Source: JADHLK01 sp038131695
Lineage (GTDB): Bacteria > Pseudomonadota > Alphaproteobacteria > Puniceispirillales > Puniceispirillaceae
NCBI GenBank assembly: GCA_038131695.1
Contig: JAYPQA010000031.1
Span: 1-64,000 of the forward strand
DNA: 64,000 nucleotides
Direction: 5' to 3'
The translations under genes were made by a program, and so were the position numbers. Position 1 is the stretch's first letter; each line of letters opens with the position of its first letter. Below the pieces are notes generated by a model. The model had not been told where the DNA came from and made no database searches. It saw nothing but the letters and a program-made list of their open reading frames with translations. Shown in pieces: positions 17,487 through 27,302 of the stretch.

Positions 17487-18454
17487 ATGAATTTCAAAAA
17501 ATTTGTGTATGGGGGCGTGATAGCCTCTATGGCTGCTTTTGGGGCCGCCCAGGCCTTTGCAGAGCAGTTTGTGTCCATTGGCACAGGCGGCGTAACCGGG
17601 GTGTATTACCCGACAGGCGGGGCGATTTGCCGTCTGGTGAACAAGGACCGCAAATCACGGTATCCGCTGTTCAGCCAGATCCACCGGCGGGTCTGTCCTA
17701 TAACATCAACACGGTTCGGGCGGGTGAGCTGGAATTCGGCGTGGCCCAGTCTGACTGGCAGTATCACGCCTATCGCGGCACCTCCAAATTTGCCGATAAG
17801 GGCAAGTTTTCCGATCTGCGCGCTGTGTTCTCAGTGCATCCGGAGCCCTTCACCCTGATCGCCCGCAAGGATTCCGGCATCACCTCTTTTGAGGGGCTGA
17901 AAGGCAAGAAGGTCAATGTCGGCAATCCCGGCTCCGGCCAGCGGGCCACGATGGAAGTGGTGATGGAAGCCTTTGGCATGAAGATGAGCGATTTCTCGCT
18001 GGCGGCTGAGCTGAAAGGCTCGGAAATGGCCCAGGCTATTTGTGACGGCAAAATCGAAGCGATGATCTATACGGTGGGCCATCCGGCAGCTGCGGTTACC
18101 GAAGCCGCTTCCAGCTGTGAGGTTCAGCTGGTCTCTGTTACCGGTGCGCCGATTGAAAAGCTGGTGGCGGATAATTCCTTCTACCGGGTGGCAACGGTGC
18201 CGGGTGGCATGTATGCCGGCTCTCCCAATGATACCACGACCTTTGGTGTCGGGGCGACGGTGATCACCTCTGCTGATGTTCCGGAAAAGGTTGTCTATAC
18301 CGTGGTGAAAGCCGTGTTTGACAATTTTGCAGATTTCAAGAAGCTGCATCCGGCCTTCAATAACCTGCAAGAAGAGCAGATGATCTCTGATGGTCTGTCT
18401 GCTCCGCTGCATCCCGGCGCGCTGAAATATTATAAAGAGCGCGGCTGGATGTAA
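17487..18454 (+). CDS. TAXI-family TRAP transporter substrate-binding protein, two frameshifts
   Basis: Periplasmic binding protein of a TAXI-type TRAP transporter. ATG 17487 follows TTGAGGAGAAGAG. The signal peptide is MNFKKFVYGGVIASMAAFGA plus AQAFA, then the family start FVSIGTGGVTGVYYPTGGAI. The frame changes near 17657 and again near 17696, in the CRLVN...YNINTVRAGE segment. It then runs cleanly: VAQSDWQYHAYRGT, LKGKKVNVGNPGSGQRATME, and the end HPGALKYYKERGWM. Restored length is about 322 residues. TAXI proteins bind small carboxylates or amino acids; the ligand here is unknown. The permease follows after a terminator-like hairpin. Confidence 0.9.
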
Positions 18455-18462
18455 TCTGGCAT

Positions 18463-18506
18463 CAGGGCGCGTATCCGCCGAGGCGGGTGCGCGCCCTGTT
18501 TTTTTC
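18463..18506 (+). terminator. Strong hairpin between binding protein and permease
   Basis: CAGGGCGCG (18463-18471) pairs with CGCGCCCTG (18490-18498), with a smaller CCGCC/GGCGG stem inside, followed by seven T. It lies 9 bp after the stop of the binding-protein gene and 64 bp before the permease ATG. It would let the binding protein be made in excess over the permease. Confidence 0.85.
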
Positions 18507-18569
18507 ATAAAGCTTATGATTTTTTTGTTTTGAACCGCGCTCTTGAAAAGACCTGAATGGGGCCAGCCT

Positions 18570-21179
18570 ATGTCCGCCACCGCCACCGCTGCTGTGTCTC
18601 TGGAAGCTGAGCCTTCGCGCAGCCGCTGGGTGGGCTTTATTTGTATTGCCTGGTCGCTGTTCCAGCTGTGGGTTGCGGCAGATTTCCCCTTTTATTTGAG
18701 CGAGATAACCGGCTGGAAGCTGGTTTTCAACAATCAGGAAGCGCGCCAGATCCATCTGGCGTTCGGGCTGGGGCTGGCGCTGGGGGCCTATCCGGTGATG
18801 CGCTCGGTGCACCCCCGGATTGATCCGTTTTTGAAAGGCGGGCTGCTGGTGCTGGGTGTGGCGGCCTGTCTTTATCTGTATATTTTCAAGCTGGATATTG
18901 CCAACCGGGCGGGCCTGCCGAACCGGGCCGACCTCCTCCTGTCGCTGGCCGGGATTTTCTGTGTGATGGTGGCGGTTTACCGGGTGGTTGGCTTGCCGCT
19001 GGTGATTGTGGCGGGCTGTTTCCTGTTTTATGTGATGTTTCGGGCATCTGGATTTCTTTCCCGATGCGATGCGCTGGAAAGGGGCCTCGCTGAACAAGGC
19101 CAGCTGGCATTTCTGGATGCAGACCGAAGGGGTGTTCGGGGGTGGCGCTGGGCGTATCCGCCTCAATGATATTTTTGTTTGTGCTGTTCGGGGCCTTGCT
19201 GGAAAGCGGCGGGGCGGGCAATTATTTCATCAAATTATCCTTTGCCGCGCTGGGCCATTTGCGCGGCGGCCCGGCCAAGGCGGCGGTGCTGGCCTCCGGC
19301 CTGTCGGGGATTTATTCCGGCTCCTCTATCGCCAATGTGGTGACCACAGGCACCTTTACCATCCCCTTGATGAAAAAGACCGGATTAAGTGCGGAAAAGG
19401 CCGGGGCGGTTGAGGTAGCGTCCTCTACCAATGGCCAGCTGACCCCGCCGGTGATGGGGGCGGCGGCCTTTCTGATCGCCGAATTTACCGGCATCAGCTA
19501 TTTTGAGCTGATCAAGCACGCGCTCTTGCCGGCGCTGGTTTCCTATATTGCGCTGTTCTATATCGTTCATTTAGAGGTGATCAAGCTGAAGCTGGAAGGC
19601 TTGCCAAGGGCGGGCAAGGCGCAAAGCCTGCTGCGGCGGATGACCGGGTTTTTGCTGGGATTTGGCGGGCTGGCGGCCTGTGCGGTGCTGGCCAAGCTGG
19701 GGATGGATTGGGTGGGCGATTTGCTGCCCGGCCTGACCTTGCCGGTGGTGGCGGTCTTGTTGCTGGCGGTCTATCTGTTTCTGGTGCGTCTGGCGGCCAG
19801 CCAGCCGGATTTGGAAGTCGGCCTCAGCGAGGCGGAGATGAAAGCCCTGCCGCGGGTGGGAGAGGTGGCCAGAACCGGCTATCATTTTGTGCTGCCGATT
19901 GTGGTTTTGCTCTGGTGTGTTTTGGTCAACCGGCTCTCGCCTGCGCTGTCGGCCTATTGGGCCTGTGTGGTGATGCTGTTTATCCTGTTGACCCAGCATC
20001 CGATCAAGGCGTTTTTCCGCGGTGAACGGGCCAGCCGGGCGCAGTGGCGGCACGGGCTGGGATATGCTGCGCGGGCTGGAAAATGGCGCGCGCAACATGA
20101 TCAGCATTGCCATTGCCACGGCGATGGCGGGCATTATTATCGGCACGGTCTCGCTGACCGGCGCGCATCAATTTATCGGTGAGTTTGTCGAGACGGTCTC
20201 CGGCGGCAATCTGGTTGTCATGCTGCTGCTGGTTGCGGTGATGAGCCTGATTTTGGAATGGGGCTGCCGACCACGGTCAGTTATATTGTGGTCTCTTCCC
20301 TGATGGCCCCGGTGATTGTGATGGTCGGGGCGCAGAACGGGCTGATCGTGCCGCTGGTGGCGATGCATCTGTTTGTCTTTTATTTTGGCATTCTGGCAGA
20401 TGATACGCCGCCGGTGGGGCTGGCGGCCTATGCGGCGGCGGCGATTTCAGGGGCGATCCGATCACACCGGCATTCCAGGGCTTCAGCTATGATATCCGAA
20501 CCGCGGTGCTGCCTTTCATGTTTATTTTCAATACCGGCATTTTGCTGATTGATGTCAGCTGGGCCGGGGCGGTTTTGGTGTTTGCCGCGACAACCGCCGG
20601 GATGCTGGCCTTTTGTTCGGCAACCCAGCAATTCATGCTGGTGCGCAACCGGCTGTGGGAGACGCTGGTTCTGCTGCTGGTGGCCTTCAGCCTGTTCCGC
20701 CCGGATTTCTGGCTGGACCGGTTCTCGCCGCCCTTTGTGGAATTGCCGGGCGCTGAGGCTGAGGCGCTGCTGGATGGCCGGATAGAGGGGTTGGACGGGT
20801 CTTTGGACAGGCTGCGCATTCGCATCAACGGGCCGGATTTTGATGATGCGGAGCGGATTATCAACCGCAATACAATCCTGACCCTGCCAGCCAGCGGGGC
20901 AGCAGCGGACAGGCTGGCCAAGGCCGGGCTGGTGTTGATGGCTGAACAGGGCGCGATGCAGGTGGAAGAACCTTTCCCCGGCACGCCGCTATTTCAGGAA
21001 TTGCAAGGCTTTGATTTCTATGCGCAGACAGGCCGGTTGTGTTGGATGCGGTATTGGTAGAGGCGCGCGGGCGCTGGCCCAAGGAAATTTTCTATCTGCC
21101 GGCGCTGCTGCTGCTGGGGCTGGTCTGGGGCCTGCAACGCCGCCGCCAGACACAAGAAGCGGGAGCCAGGCAAGGATGA
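18570..21179 (+). CDS. TRAP transporter fused permease (4TM-12TM), about six frameshifts
   Basis: Fused small and large membrane subunits of a TAXI-type TRAP transporter, from ATG 18570. About 190 residues of small-subunit helices (VGFICIAWSLFQLWVAADFP, FKLDIANRAG) are followed by the large subunit. Recognisable parts are GVSASMIFLFVLFGALLESG, IYSGSSIANVVTTGTFTIPL, EVASSTNGQLTPPVMGAAAF and ILADDTPPVGLAAYAA. The frame changes near 19038, 19138, 20050, 20252, 20453 and 21020. Each break is a single-base indel and homology resumes at once. The last frame ends at TGA 21177-21179, overlapping the ATG of the aminotransferase. Either a local cluster of sequence errors or a decaying gene; the intact neighbour favours neither clearly. 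Confidence 0.85.
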
Positions 21180-22600
21180 AGAGCAGATATCTGTTTCAGC
21201 GCAACAGCAAGGCCGATATGCCGCTGGTGACCGGCGGTGAGGGGTGTTTTCTCTATGATGCGGAGGGCCGCGCCTATCTGGATGGATCCTGCGGGGCGGC
21301 GGTGTCCTGCCTCGGCCATTCAGATGCCCATGTGAAGGCCGCCCTGGCTGAGCAGGCGGGCCAGCTGGCCTATGCCCATACAGCGTTTTTCACCAGCGCG
21401 GCAGCAGAAAAGCTGGCGGAGCGGCTGGCCGGTCTGGCTGCGGGCGATCTGAACCGGGTGTATCTGGTCTCCAGCGGGTCTGAGGCGATAGAGGCAGCGT
21501 TGAAGCTGGCGCGGCAATATTTTGTTGAGCAAGGGGCCCCGCAACGCCGCCATGTCATTGCCCGGCGGCAGAGCTATCACGGCAATACGCTGGGCGCACT
21601 GGCAGCTGGTGGCAATCAATGGCGCCGCAGCCAGTTTGAACCGCTGCTGATAGAGACCAGCCTGATCGCGCCCTGCTATGCCTACCGGGACTGCCGGGAG
21701 GGCGAAAGCCTGGAGGCCTATGGCCAGCGGATAGCCAATGAGCTGGAGGCGGAGATTTGCCGCCTTGGTGCGGATCAGGTGCTGGCCTTTCTGGCTGAGC
21801 CGGTGGTCGGGGCGACCGCCGGGGCGCTCTGTCCGGTGCCGGGCTATCTGGCCCGTATCCGCCAGATTTGCGATAAATATGGCGTGCTGCTGATTTTTGA
21901 TGAGGTGATGTGCGGCATGGGGCGCACGGGCAGCCTGTTTGCCTTTGAACAGGAAGCGGTGGTCCCGGATATCGTCACCATTGCCAAGGGGCTGGGCAGC
22001 GGCTATCAGCCGATTGGCGCGATGCTGTGCCAGGATTTCATCCATGATGCGATTGCCGCCGGTTCCGGCTTTTTCCAGCATGGCCATACCTATCTGGCGC
22101 ATCCGATGGCCTGTGCGGCGGCCAATGCGGTGCTGGACAGGCTGGTGGATGACGGGCTGGTGGGACAGGTGGCGGAAAAGGGCCGGGCCCTCAGCGCGCG
22201 TCTGGACCGGCGGCTGGGCCAGCATCCGCATATTGGCGATATTCGCGGGCGCGGGCTATTTATCGGGCTGGAGCTAGTTCAGGACCGGGCCACAAAGGCG
22301 GCTTTTGATCCGGCCCTTAATATGGCCGCGCGGATTAAGAAAAACGCCTTTGCGCTGGGGCTGGCCTGCTATCCGGCGGGCGGCACGATAGATGGCCGGA
22401 CCGGCGATCACATTCTGATTGCCCCGCCTTTTATCATCAATGAAGAGGAGATGAATTTGCTGGTGCGCCTGCTGGCTGAGGCGGTGGATAAAAGCTGTGC
22501 AGAGGTGGGCTGTGCAGGGGCGGGGTTTGGCCTGGCAGAGGCCGGGTTGTCAGTGGATGGGCTGTTGCCGTCTGTTGCGCAAGGCGGCGGGGCTGGGTGA
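21176..22600 (+). CDS. Class III PLP-dependent aminotransferase
   Basis: 474 residues from ATG 21176, overlapping the permease stop by four bases (ATGA), so it belongs to the transporter operon. Class III motifs: YLDGSCGAAVSCLGHSDAHV, VSSGSEAIEAALKLARQYF, the SYHGNTLGALAAGG loop, LLIFDEVMCGMGRTGS and the PLP lysine in IVTIAKGLGSGYQPIGAML. It belongs to the large aspartate-aminotransferase-family group that includes omega-amino acid and taurine:pyruvate enzymes; the exact amine donor is not decidable. Its place behind a TAXI transporter suggests it acts on the imported compound. Reading frame intact. Confidence 0.92.
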   Translation: MKSRYLFQRNSKADMPLVTGGEGCFLYDAEGRAYLDGSCGAAVSCLGHSDAHVKAALAEQAGQLAYAHTAFFTSAAAEKLAERLAGLAAGDLNRVYLVSSGSEAIEAALKLARQYFVEQGAPQRRHVIARRQSYHGNTLGALAAGGNQWRRSQFEPLLIETSLIAPCYAYRDCREGESLEAYGQRIANELEAEICRLGADQVLAFLAEPVVGATAGALCPVPGYLARIRQICDKYGVLLIFDEVMCGMGRTGSLFAFEQEAVVPDIVTIAKGLGSGYQPIGAMLCQDFIHDAIAAGSGFFQHGHTYLAHPMACAAANAVLDRLVDDGLVGQVAEKGRALSARLDRRLGQHPHIGDIRGRGLFIGLELVQDRATKAAFDPALNMAARIKKNAFALGLACYPAGGTIDGRTGDHILIAPPFIINEEEMNLLVRLLAEAVDKSCAEVGCAGAGFGLAEAGLSVDGLLPSVAQGGGAG

Positions 22601-22610
22601 GGCGGGCAGT

Positions 22611-23375
22611 TCAGGCCCGTTTCCTGTCTTTTGCGGCCTGTTCTTTTTCGGCCTGTTTTTCCTGGGCCTGTTTTTCCTGGGCTCTCTTCTCATTTGCCAG
22701 CTTGATTTTTTCATCAGCTTCCCGCTCTGCGGCCAGCGCCCGCTTTTCCGCCAGCTCAGCCGTTACAATCCGGCGCGCATAGCGGCGATTGGCAATCTCA
22801 ATCTGATATTTTTCTGAGGCCAGATATTTCTCAGACAGGACTTCCCGGTCATGGGCCACCAGCCGCTCCTCATTCCATTTGCCAATTATGTAAAGATTGG
22901 TCGCCATGCCGGGCTGCTCGGACATCCGCACCAGCTGCTCGGTAAAAAGAGAGATAATGCGCGAGCCGACCGGGGCACGCCATACCCCCTCAGCCAGCAC
23001 CCGGTCATCATTGCTGTCATTCAGATCACTGCCCAGATCGGTGGCCCCCGCCACATCCGCCAGCAGCGGGAATTTTGACAGATATTCTGATACCCGCGTT
23101 TCAATATAGCCATTGGCATCGGTGCGGCCCTGCACCTCATTCGGGTCCAGAATGCCATCACCATCCACATCATAGCCCCATTTGGCCCCGGCTATCGGCC
23201 CGTAATAAATCCGAATCCGGACCGGCTTGTCGGTATGGCCGCCGCCGCCGCAGGCAACAAGGGCCAAACCGGAAAGCGTCCAGAGAGAGCTGCTGGATAA
23301 CAGGCTGGCCAGGGCAGGCTGGCGACGGGCTGTATTTGGCATATCATCAGGAAAAGCAAGGAAAGGATGTGTCAT
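22611..23375 (-). CDS. Putative lipoprotein with calcium-loop motif and coiled-coil tail
   Basis: 254 residues, no named family recognised. An N-terminal hydrophobic segment SLWTLSGLALVACGGGG has a lipobox-like LVAC at about residue 42, behind an unusually long lead. Then comes a single calcium-loop-like DVDGDGILDPNEV, seen in dockerin and EF-hand proteins, and a globular middle. The last 60 residues are charged and helical (ELAEKRALAAEREADEKIKL; EKQAQEKQAEKEQAAKDRKR). The lead resembles that of the RTX gene at 46226 (LLWALSAVALAACG), which hints at a shared export route. Convergent with the aminotransferase, 10 bp apart. Promoter candidate at 23420-23448. Confidence 0.7.
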   Translation of the reverse strand: MTHPFLAFPDDMPNTARRQPALASLLSSSSLWTLSGLALVACGGGGHTDKPVRIRIYYGPIAGAKWGYDVDGDGILDPNEVQGRTDANGYIETRVSEYLSKFPLLADVAGATDLGSDLNDSNDDRVLAEGVWRAPVGSRIISLFTEQLVRMSEQPGMATNLYIIGKWNEERLVAHDREVLSEKYLASEKYQIEIANRRYARRIVTAELAEKRALAAEREADEKIKLANEKRAQEKQAQEKQAEKEQAAKDRKRA

Positions 23376-23862
23376 GGCATGATCCTCTTTGGGGGTTTTC
23401 GTGCATATATAACAGATTGTTAGAACAGTTTGTCCTAAAATAAGTCAAGCCGTATAGTGATCAAAATAACCTATGGTTTTTCACCTTAAAAGCGTAGAAG
23501 TGTAATTCAAAAAGGTTAACAAAAAGTTAGATTTTTTGATTTTTTGTATTTTTTTGCGGCTTTCAGCGAAGAATTTTTGCCCCCTCGCTTCTGGCCAGCT
23601 GCCCAAAAGCTGTGCAACAGGTAAAAAACTGCCTGCTGCTGGCTTGCAGTCTCTTGCATTTTGGCCCCTGCTGGATTAAGCAAGGGCGGATTTTTGATGC
23701 CTCTGTCCGGGGGCCGGGTCGCGCCCGCGGGCAGGCAGAAAAAATCGCCAAAGGGGGGAGGCGTGCCAGCAGCCATTCCAGTCCGGCCATGCCAATGCGG
23801 CCAGACCGGACGTGACGGGCGGCGGGCATGAGACACAAAAAAGCGTAGGGATTTAAGTCATT
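23376..23862. other. 487-bp intergenic region upstream of the nuo operon
   Basis: Divergent control region. The left part is AT-rich with long T runs near 23520-23552. The right part is GC-rich with an imperfect inverted repeat GTCCGGCC...GGCCAGACCGGAC (about 23781-23812). Frames open here show no homology. The nuo promoter must lie here, but I could not assign boxes with confidence. Confidence 0.5.
23420..23448 (-). promoter_or_regulatory. Candidate promoter of the lipoprotein gene
   Basis: On the minus strand: TTGACT (opposite 23443-23448), 17-bp spacer, TTCTAA (opposite 23420-23425), 45 bp upstream of the start codon. Confidence 0.45.
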
Positions 23863-24228
23863 ATGGACAGCTATCTGGGCGAATATCTGCCAATCGCGGT
23901 CTTTTTGATGGTCGCGGCCGGCCTGTCACTGGCCTTTGTCATTGGCTCTTTCATCGTTGGCAAGCAGGCCCCGGATATTGAAAAGCTGACGGCTTATGAA
24001 TGCGGCTTTGATGCGTTTGACGATTCGCGCAAGCCCTTTGATGTGCGATTCTATCTGGTCGCCATCCTGTTTATTATTTTCGATCTGGAAGTCGCCTTTT
24101 TGTTTCCCTGGGCGGTGGCGCTCGGCGATATTGGGCTGTTCGGCTTCTGGTCGATGATGGTCTTTTTGGGTGTGCTGACTATTGGGTTTGCCTATGAATG
24201 GAAGAAGGGGGCGCTGGAATGGGAATGA
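23863..24228 (+). CDS. nuoA: NADH-quinone oxidoreductase subunit A
   Basis: Membrane subunit of complex I, first gene of a complete 14-gene operon. 121 residues, three predicted membrane helices. The conserved loop EKLTAYECGFDAFDDSRKPF and FYLVAILFIIFDLEVAFLFP are diagnostic. Its stop overlaps the start of nuoB. Confidence 0.98.
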   Translation: MDSYLGEYLPIAVFLMVAAGLSLAFVIGSFIVGKQAPDIEKLTAYECGFDAFDDSRKPFDVRFYLVAILFIIFDLEVAFLFPWAVALGDIGLFGFWSMMVFLGVLTIGFAYEWKKGALEWE

Positions 24229-24779
24229 GGCAGACAGGCAATGATGCGGCCCTGAACGCCGCCCCGATTCCGCCAGGGTCTGATCAGGATATGATTTTGC
24301 GCGCGGTGTCTGATGAGATCACCAATCGCGGCTTTGTGATTGCCTCGGCAGACAAGCTGTTTAACTGGGCGCGCACCGGCTCACTCTGGCCGATGACCTT
24401 TGGTCTGGCTTGCTGTGCGGTTGAGATGATCCATTCGGCAGCCTCGCGCTATGATATGGATCGCTACGGGATGCTGTTCCGGCCCAGCCCGCGCCAGTCC
24501 GATGTGATGATTGTCGCCGGCACGCTGACCAACAAGATGGCTCCGGCCCTGCGGCGGGTCTATGATCAGATGCCGGAGCCGCGCTGGGTGCTGTCGATGG
24601 GGTCCTGTGCCAATGGCGGCGGCTATTACCATTATTCCTATGCGGTGGTGCGCGGCTGTGACCGGATTGTGCCGGTTGATGTCTATGTGCCGGGCTGTCC
24701 GCCAACGGCTGAGGCGCTGATTTACGGGCTGTTGCAGCTGCAAAAGAAAATCCGCCGCACCGCGACAATCCAGCGCTGA
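24219..24779 (+). CDS. nuoB: NADH-quinone oxidoreductase subunit B
   Basis: Peripheral-arm subunit carrying iron-sulfur cluster N2, the last before quinone. From ATG 24219 (or ATG 24225, which gives an ATGA overlap with nuoA). Cluster ligands: the adjacent cysteines in GLACCAVEM, then GSCANGGGYYHYSY and YVPGCPPTAEALIYG. About 186 residues, normal length, intact. Confidence 0.98.
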   Translation: MGMRQTGNDAALNAAPIPPGSDQDMILRAVSDEITNRGFVIASADKLFNWARTGSLWPMTFGLACCAVEMIHSAASRYDMDRYGMLFRPSPRQSDVMIVAGTLTNKMAPALRRVYDQMPEPRWVLSMGSCANGGGYYHYSYAVVRGCDRIVPVDVYVPGCPPTAEALIYGLLQLQKKIRRTATIQR

Positions 24780-24818
24780 GCCGCTTTTTTCAAAATTTAA
24801 GGGGGAAACAGGGCAAAG

Positions 24819-25490
24819 ATGGACACAGCAGACAGCAGGCAAATGGAGCATAGCCGGACAGCCGCTTTTCTTGGGGTGATTGAGGCCAGCCTTTCTGATC
24901 TGGTGCTGGCAGCTGATATCCATAATGGCGAGATTGTGCTGCGGGCAGAGCTGGCGAAGGTGGCTGATATTCTGCTGGCCCTGCGCGATACCCAGACCCT
25001 GGAATGCCGCCAGCTGACCGATATTACGGCTGTGGACTGGCCGGAGCGGCCGGCCCGCTTTGATCTGGTCTGGCAGCTGCTCAGCGTGCGCTATAATCAG
25101 CGCGTGCGCCTGATAGCCGAAGTAGAGGAGGGCGAGATTGTGCCGTCCAGCGTGCCGGTTTTTGCCTCTGCCAACTGGGCTGAGCGGGAAGTCTGGGATA
25201 TGTTCGGCATTTTCTTTTCCGGCCATCCTGATTTGCGCCGCCTGCTGACAGATTATGGCTTTGAGGGCCATCCGCTGCGCAAGGATTTTCCGCTGACCGG
25301 CCATGTTGAGGTGCGCTATGACGATACCCAGCGCCGGGTCGTCTATCAGCCGGTTCAGCTGGTGCAGGAATATCGCGATTTTGATTTCCTCAGCCCTTGG
25401 GAAGGAATGCTGGGGGACGGAATATCGGGGGAGGCCGCTGAGCCTGTGGATGAAGCCGGTTCCAAAGAGGGGGGATCAGCCAATGGGTGA
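24819..25490 (+). CDS. nuoC: NADH-quinone oxidoreductase subunit C
   Basis: 30-kDa-type structural subunit of the hydrophilic arm. 223 residues. The family signature ANWAEREVWDMFGIFFSGHP and LTDYGFEGHPLRKDFPLTGH is present. NuoC and NuoD are separate genes here, as in other Alphaproteobacteria and unlike the fused NuoCD of E. coli; the stop overlaps the start of nuoD. Confidence 0.97.
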   Translation: MDTADSRQMEHSRTAAFLGVIEASLSDLVLAADIHNGEIVLRAELAKVADILLALRDTQTLECRQLTDITAVDWPERPARFDLVWQLLSVRYNQRVRLIAEVEEGEIVPSSVPVFASANWAEREVWDMFGIFFSGHPDLRRLLTDYGFEGHPLRKDFPLTGHVEVRYDDTQRRVVYQPVQLVQEYRDFDFLSPWEGMLGDGISGEAAEPVDEAGSKEGGSANG

Positions 25491-26661
25491 TATGCAGATA
25501 CGGCCCCTGACGCTGAATTTTGGCCCGCAGCATCCGGCCGCCCACGGGGTGTTGCGGCTGGTGCTGGAAATGGATGGCGAGGTGATAGAGCGGGCTGACC
25601 CGCATATCGGCCTGTTGCATCGCGGCACGGAAAAGCTGATTGAGAACAAGACCTATCTGCAAGCCCTGCCTTATTTTGACCGGCTGGATTATGTCTCGCC
25701 GATGAATCAGGAACACGCCTGGGCGCTGGCAATTGAAAAGGCCCTGCATATAGAGGTGCCGGAACGCGGCCAATATATTCGCGTCCTTTATTGTGAGATC
25801 GGGCGGGTGTTGAACCATCTGCTGAATCTGACCACTTTTGCCATTGATGTTGGCGCGATCACGCCGCTGCTCTGGGGATTTGAAGAGCGCGAGACGCTGA
25901 TGGAATTTTATGAGCGGGCCTCCGGGGCGCGCCTGCATGCGGCCTATTTCCGGCCCGGCGGGGTGCATCAGGATCTGCCCGATGGTCTGGCTGAGGATAT
26001 TCTGGCCTGGGCTGACAGGTTCCCTTCCTTCATTGATGATCTGGAAACCCTGTTGACGGAAAACCGGATTTTCAAGCAGCGCACGGTAGATATAGGCATT
26101 CTGGATACCGAGGAAGCGCTGGGGCTGGGCATGACCGGGGTGGTCTTGCGGGCGACTGGCCTGCCGTGGGATTTGCGCAAATCCCAGCCCTATGATGTCT
26201 ATGAGAAGATGGATTTTGATGTGCCAGTGGGCAAGACCGGTGATTGCTATGCCCGCTATCTGGTGCGGATAGAGGAAATGCGCCAATCCCTGCGGATTAT
26301 CCGCCAGGCGATAGAGCAGATGCCGGACGGGCCGGTGCTGGCCCAGAACCACAAGATCACACCGCCGCGCCGGGCTGAGATGAAAACATCCATGGAAGCG
26401 CTGATACAGCATTTCAAACTCTATACAGAGGGCTTTCATGTGCCGGCCGGTGACAGCTATACCGCTGTTGAGGCGCCGAAGGGGGAATTTGGCGTCTATC
26501 TGGTCGCGGACGGGACCAACAAGCCCTGGCGCTGCCGCTTGCGGGGGCCGGGCTATTATTTCATGGCGGCGGTGGATTATATGTCGCGCGGCCATATGCT
26601 GGCTGATTCGGTGGCGATTATTGGGTCGCTGGATATTGTGTTTGGTGAGATTGACAGATGA
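25483..26661 (+). CDS. nuoD: NADH-quinone oxidoreductase subunit D
   Basis: 49-kDa-type subunit that forms the quinone site with NuoB. 392 residues from ATG 25483 (MGDMQIRPLTLNFGPQHPAA), overlapping nuoC by 8 bp. The HPAAHGVLR loop holds the quinone-site histidine; GLLHRGTEKLIENKTYLQAL and the end DIVFGEIDR are typical. Intact. Confidence 0.98.
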   Translation: MGDMQIRPLTLNFGPQHPAAHGVLRLVLEMDGEVIERADPHIGLLHRGTEKLIENKTYLQALPYFDRLDYVSPMNQEHAWALAIEKALHIEVPERGQYIRVLYCEIGRVLNHLLNLTTFAIDVGAITPLLWGFEERETLMEFYERASGARLHAAYFRPGGVHQDLPDGLAEDILAWADRFPSFIDDLETLLTENRIFKQRTVDIGILDTEEALGLGMTGVVLRATGLPWDLRKSQPYDVYEKMDFDVPVGKTGDCYARYLVRIEEMRQSLRIIRQAIEQMPDGPVLAQNHKITPPRRAEMKTSMEALIQHFKLYTEGFHVPAGDSYTAVEAPKGEFGVYLVADGTNKPWRCRLRGPGYYFMAAVDYMSRGHMLADSVAIIGSLDIVFGEIDR

Positions 26662-27302
26662 GTATTGAGGCGCTGATCGCAGAAGAGCAGCCGGAAAGCT
26701 TCGCCTTTAGTGCTGCCAATGAAAAGGAAATTGAGCGGATTCTGGCCAAATACCCGCCGGAACGCAAGGCCTCTGCCGTGATGCCGCTGCTGGATTTGGC
26801 CCAGCGCCAGCATGATAACTGGATCCCGATGGCGGCGATTGAGGAGATTGCCAAGCGCCTTGATATGGCGAAAATCCGGGTTCTGGAAGTGGCCAGCTTC
26901 TATACCATGTTCAATTTGAAGCCGGTGGGGCGGTATTTCCTGCAATTATGCGGCACCACGCCGTGTATGCTGCGTGGCTCGGATGATGTGACCCGCTGCA
27001 TAAAGGACAAGCTGGGCATTGCCTCCGGCCAAACAACGCCGGATGGCCAATTCAGCCTGCTGGAGGTGGAATGTCTGGGGGCGTGTGTGAACGCGCCGAT
27101 TATTCAGGTCAATGACGATTTCTATGAAGATTTGGATTATGACAGCACGGCCCAGCTGCTGGAGGCGCTGGCCGCAGGCAAGCCGCCTGCGCCGGGGTCA
27201 GTGGCCGGGCGGCAGGGCTCGCAATCAGCGGCCGGGCCGACCAGCCTCGCCGGAATGAAGCCGAAAAAGGCGCGGACCGCCAGAAAGGCTCGCCATGCTT
27301 GA
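26658..27302 (+). CDS. nuoE: NADH-quinone oxidoreductase subunit E
   Basis: 24-kDa-type subunit binding the N1a [2Fe-2S] cluster. 214 residues with an ATGA overlap with nuoD. Ligand cysteines are in LCGTTPCMLRGS and LEVECLGACVNAP. The C-terminus is extended by a low-complexity basic tail ending KKARTARKARHA, as often seen in alphaproteobacterial NuoE. Overlaps nuoF. Confidence 0.97.
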   Translation: MSIEALIAEEQPESFAFSAANEKEIERILAKYPPERKASAVMPLLDLAQRQHDNWIPMAAIEEIAKRLDMAKIRVLEVASFYTMFNLKPVGRYFLQLCGTTPCMLRGSDDVTRCIKDKLGIASGQTTPDGQFSLLEVECLGACVNAPIIQVNDDFYEDLDYDSTAQLLEALAAGKPPAPGSVAGRQGSQSAAGPTSLAGMKPKKARTARKARHA

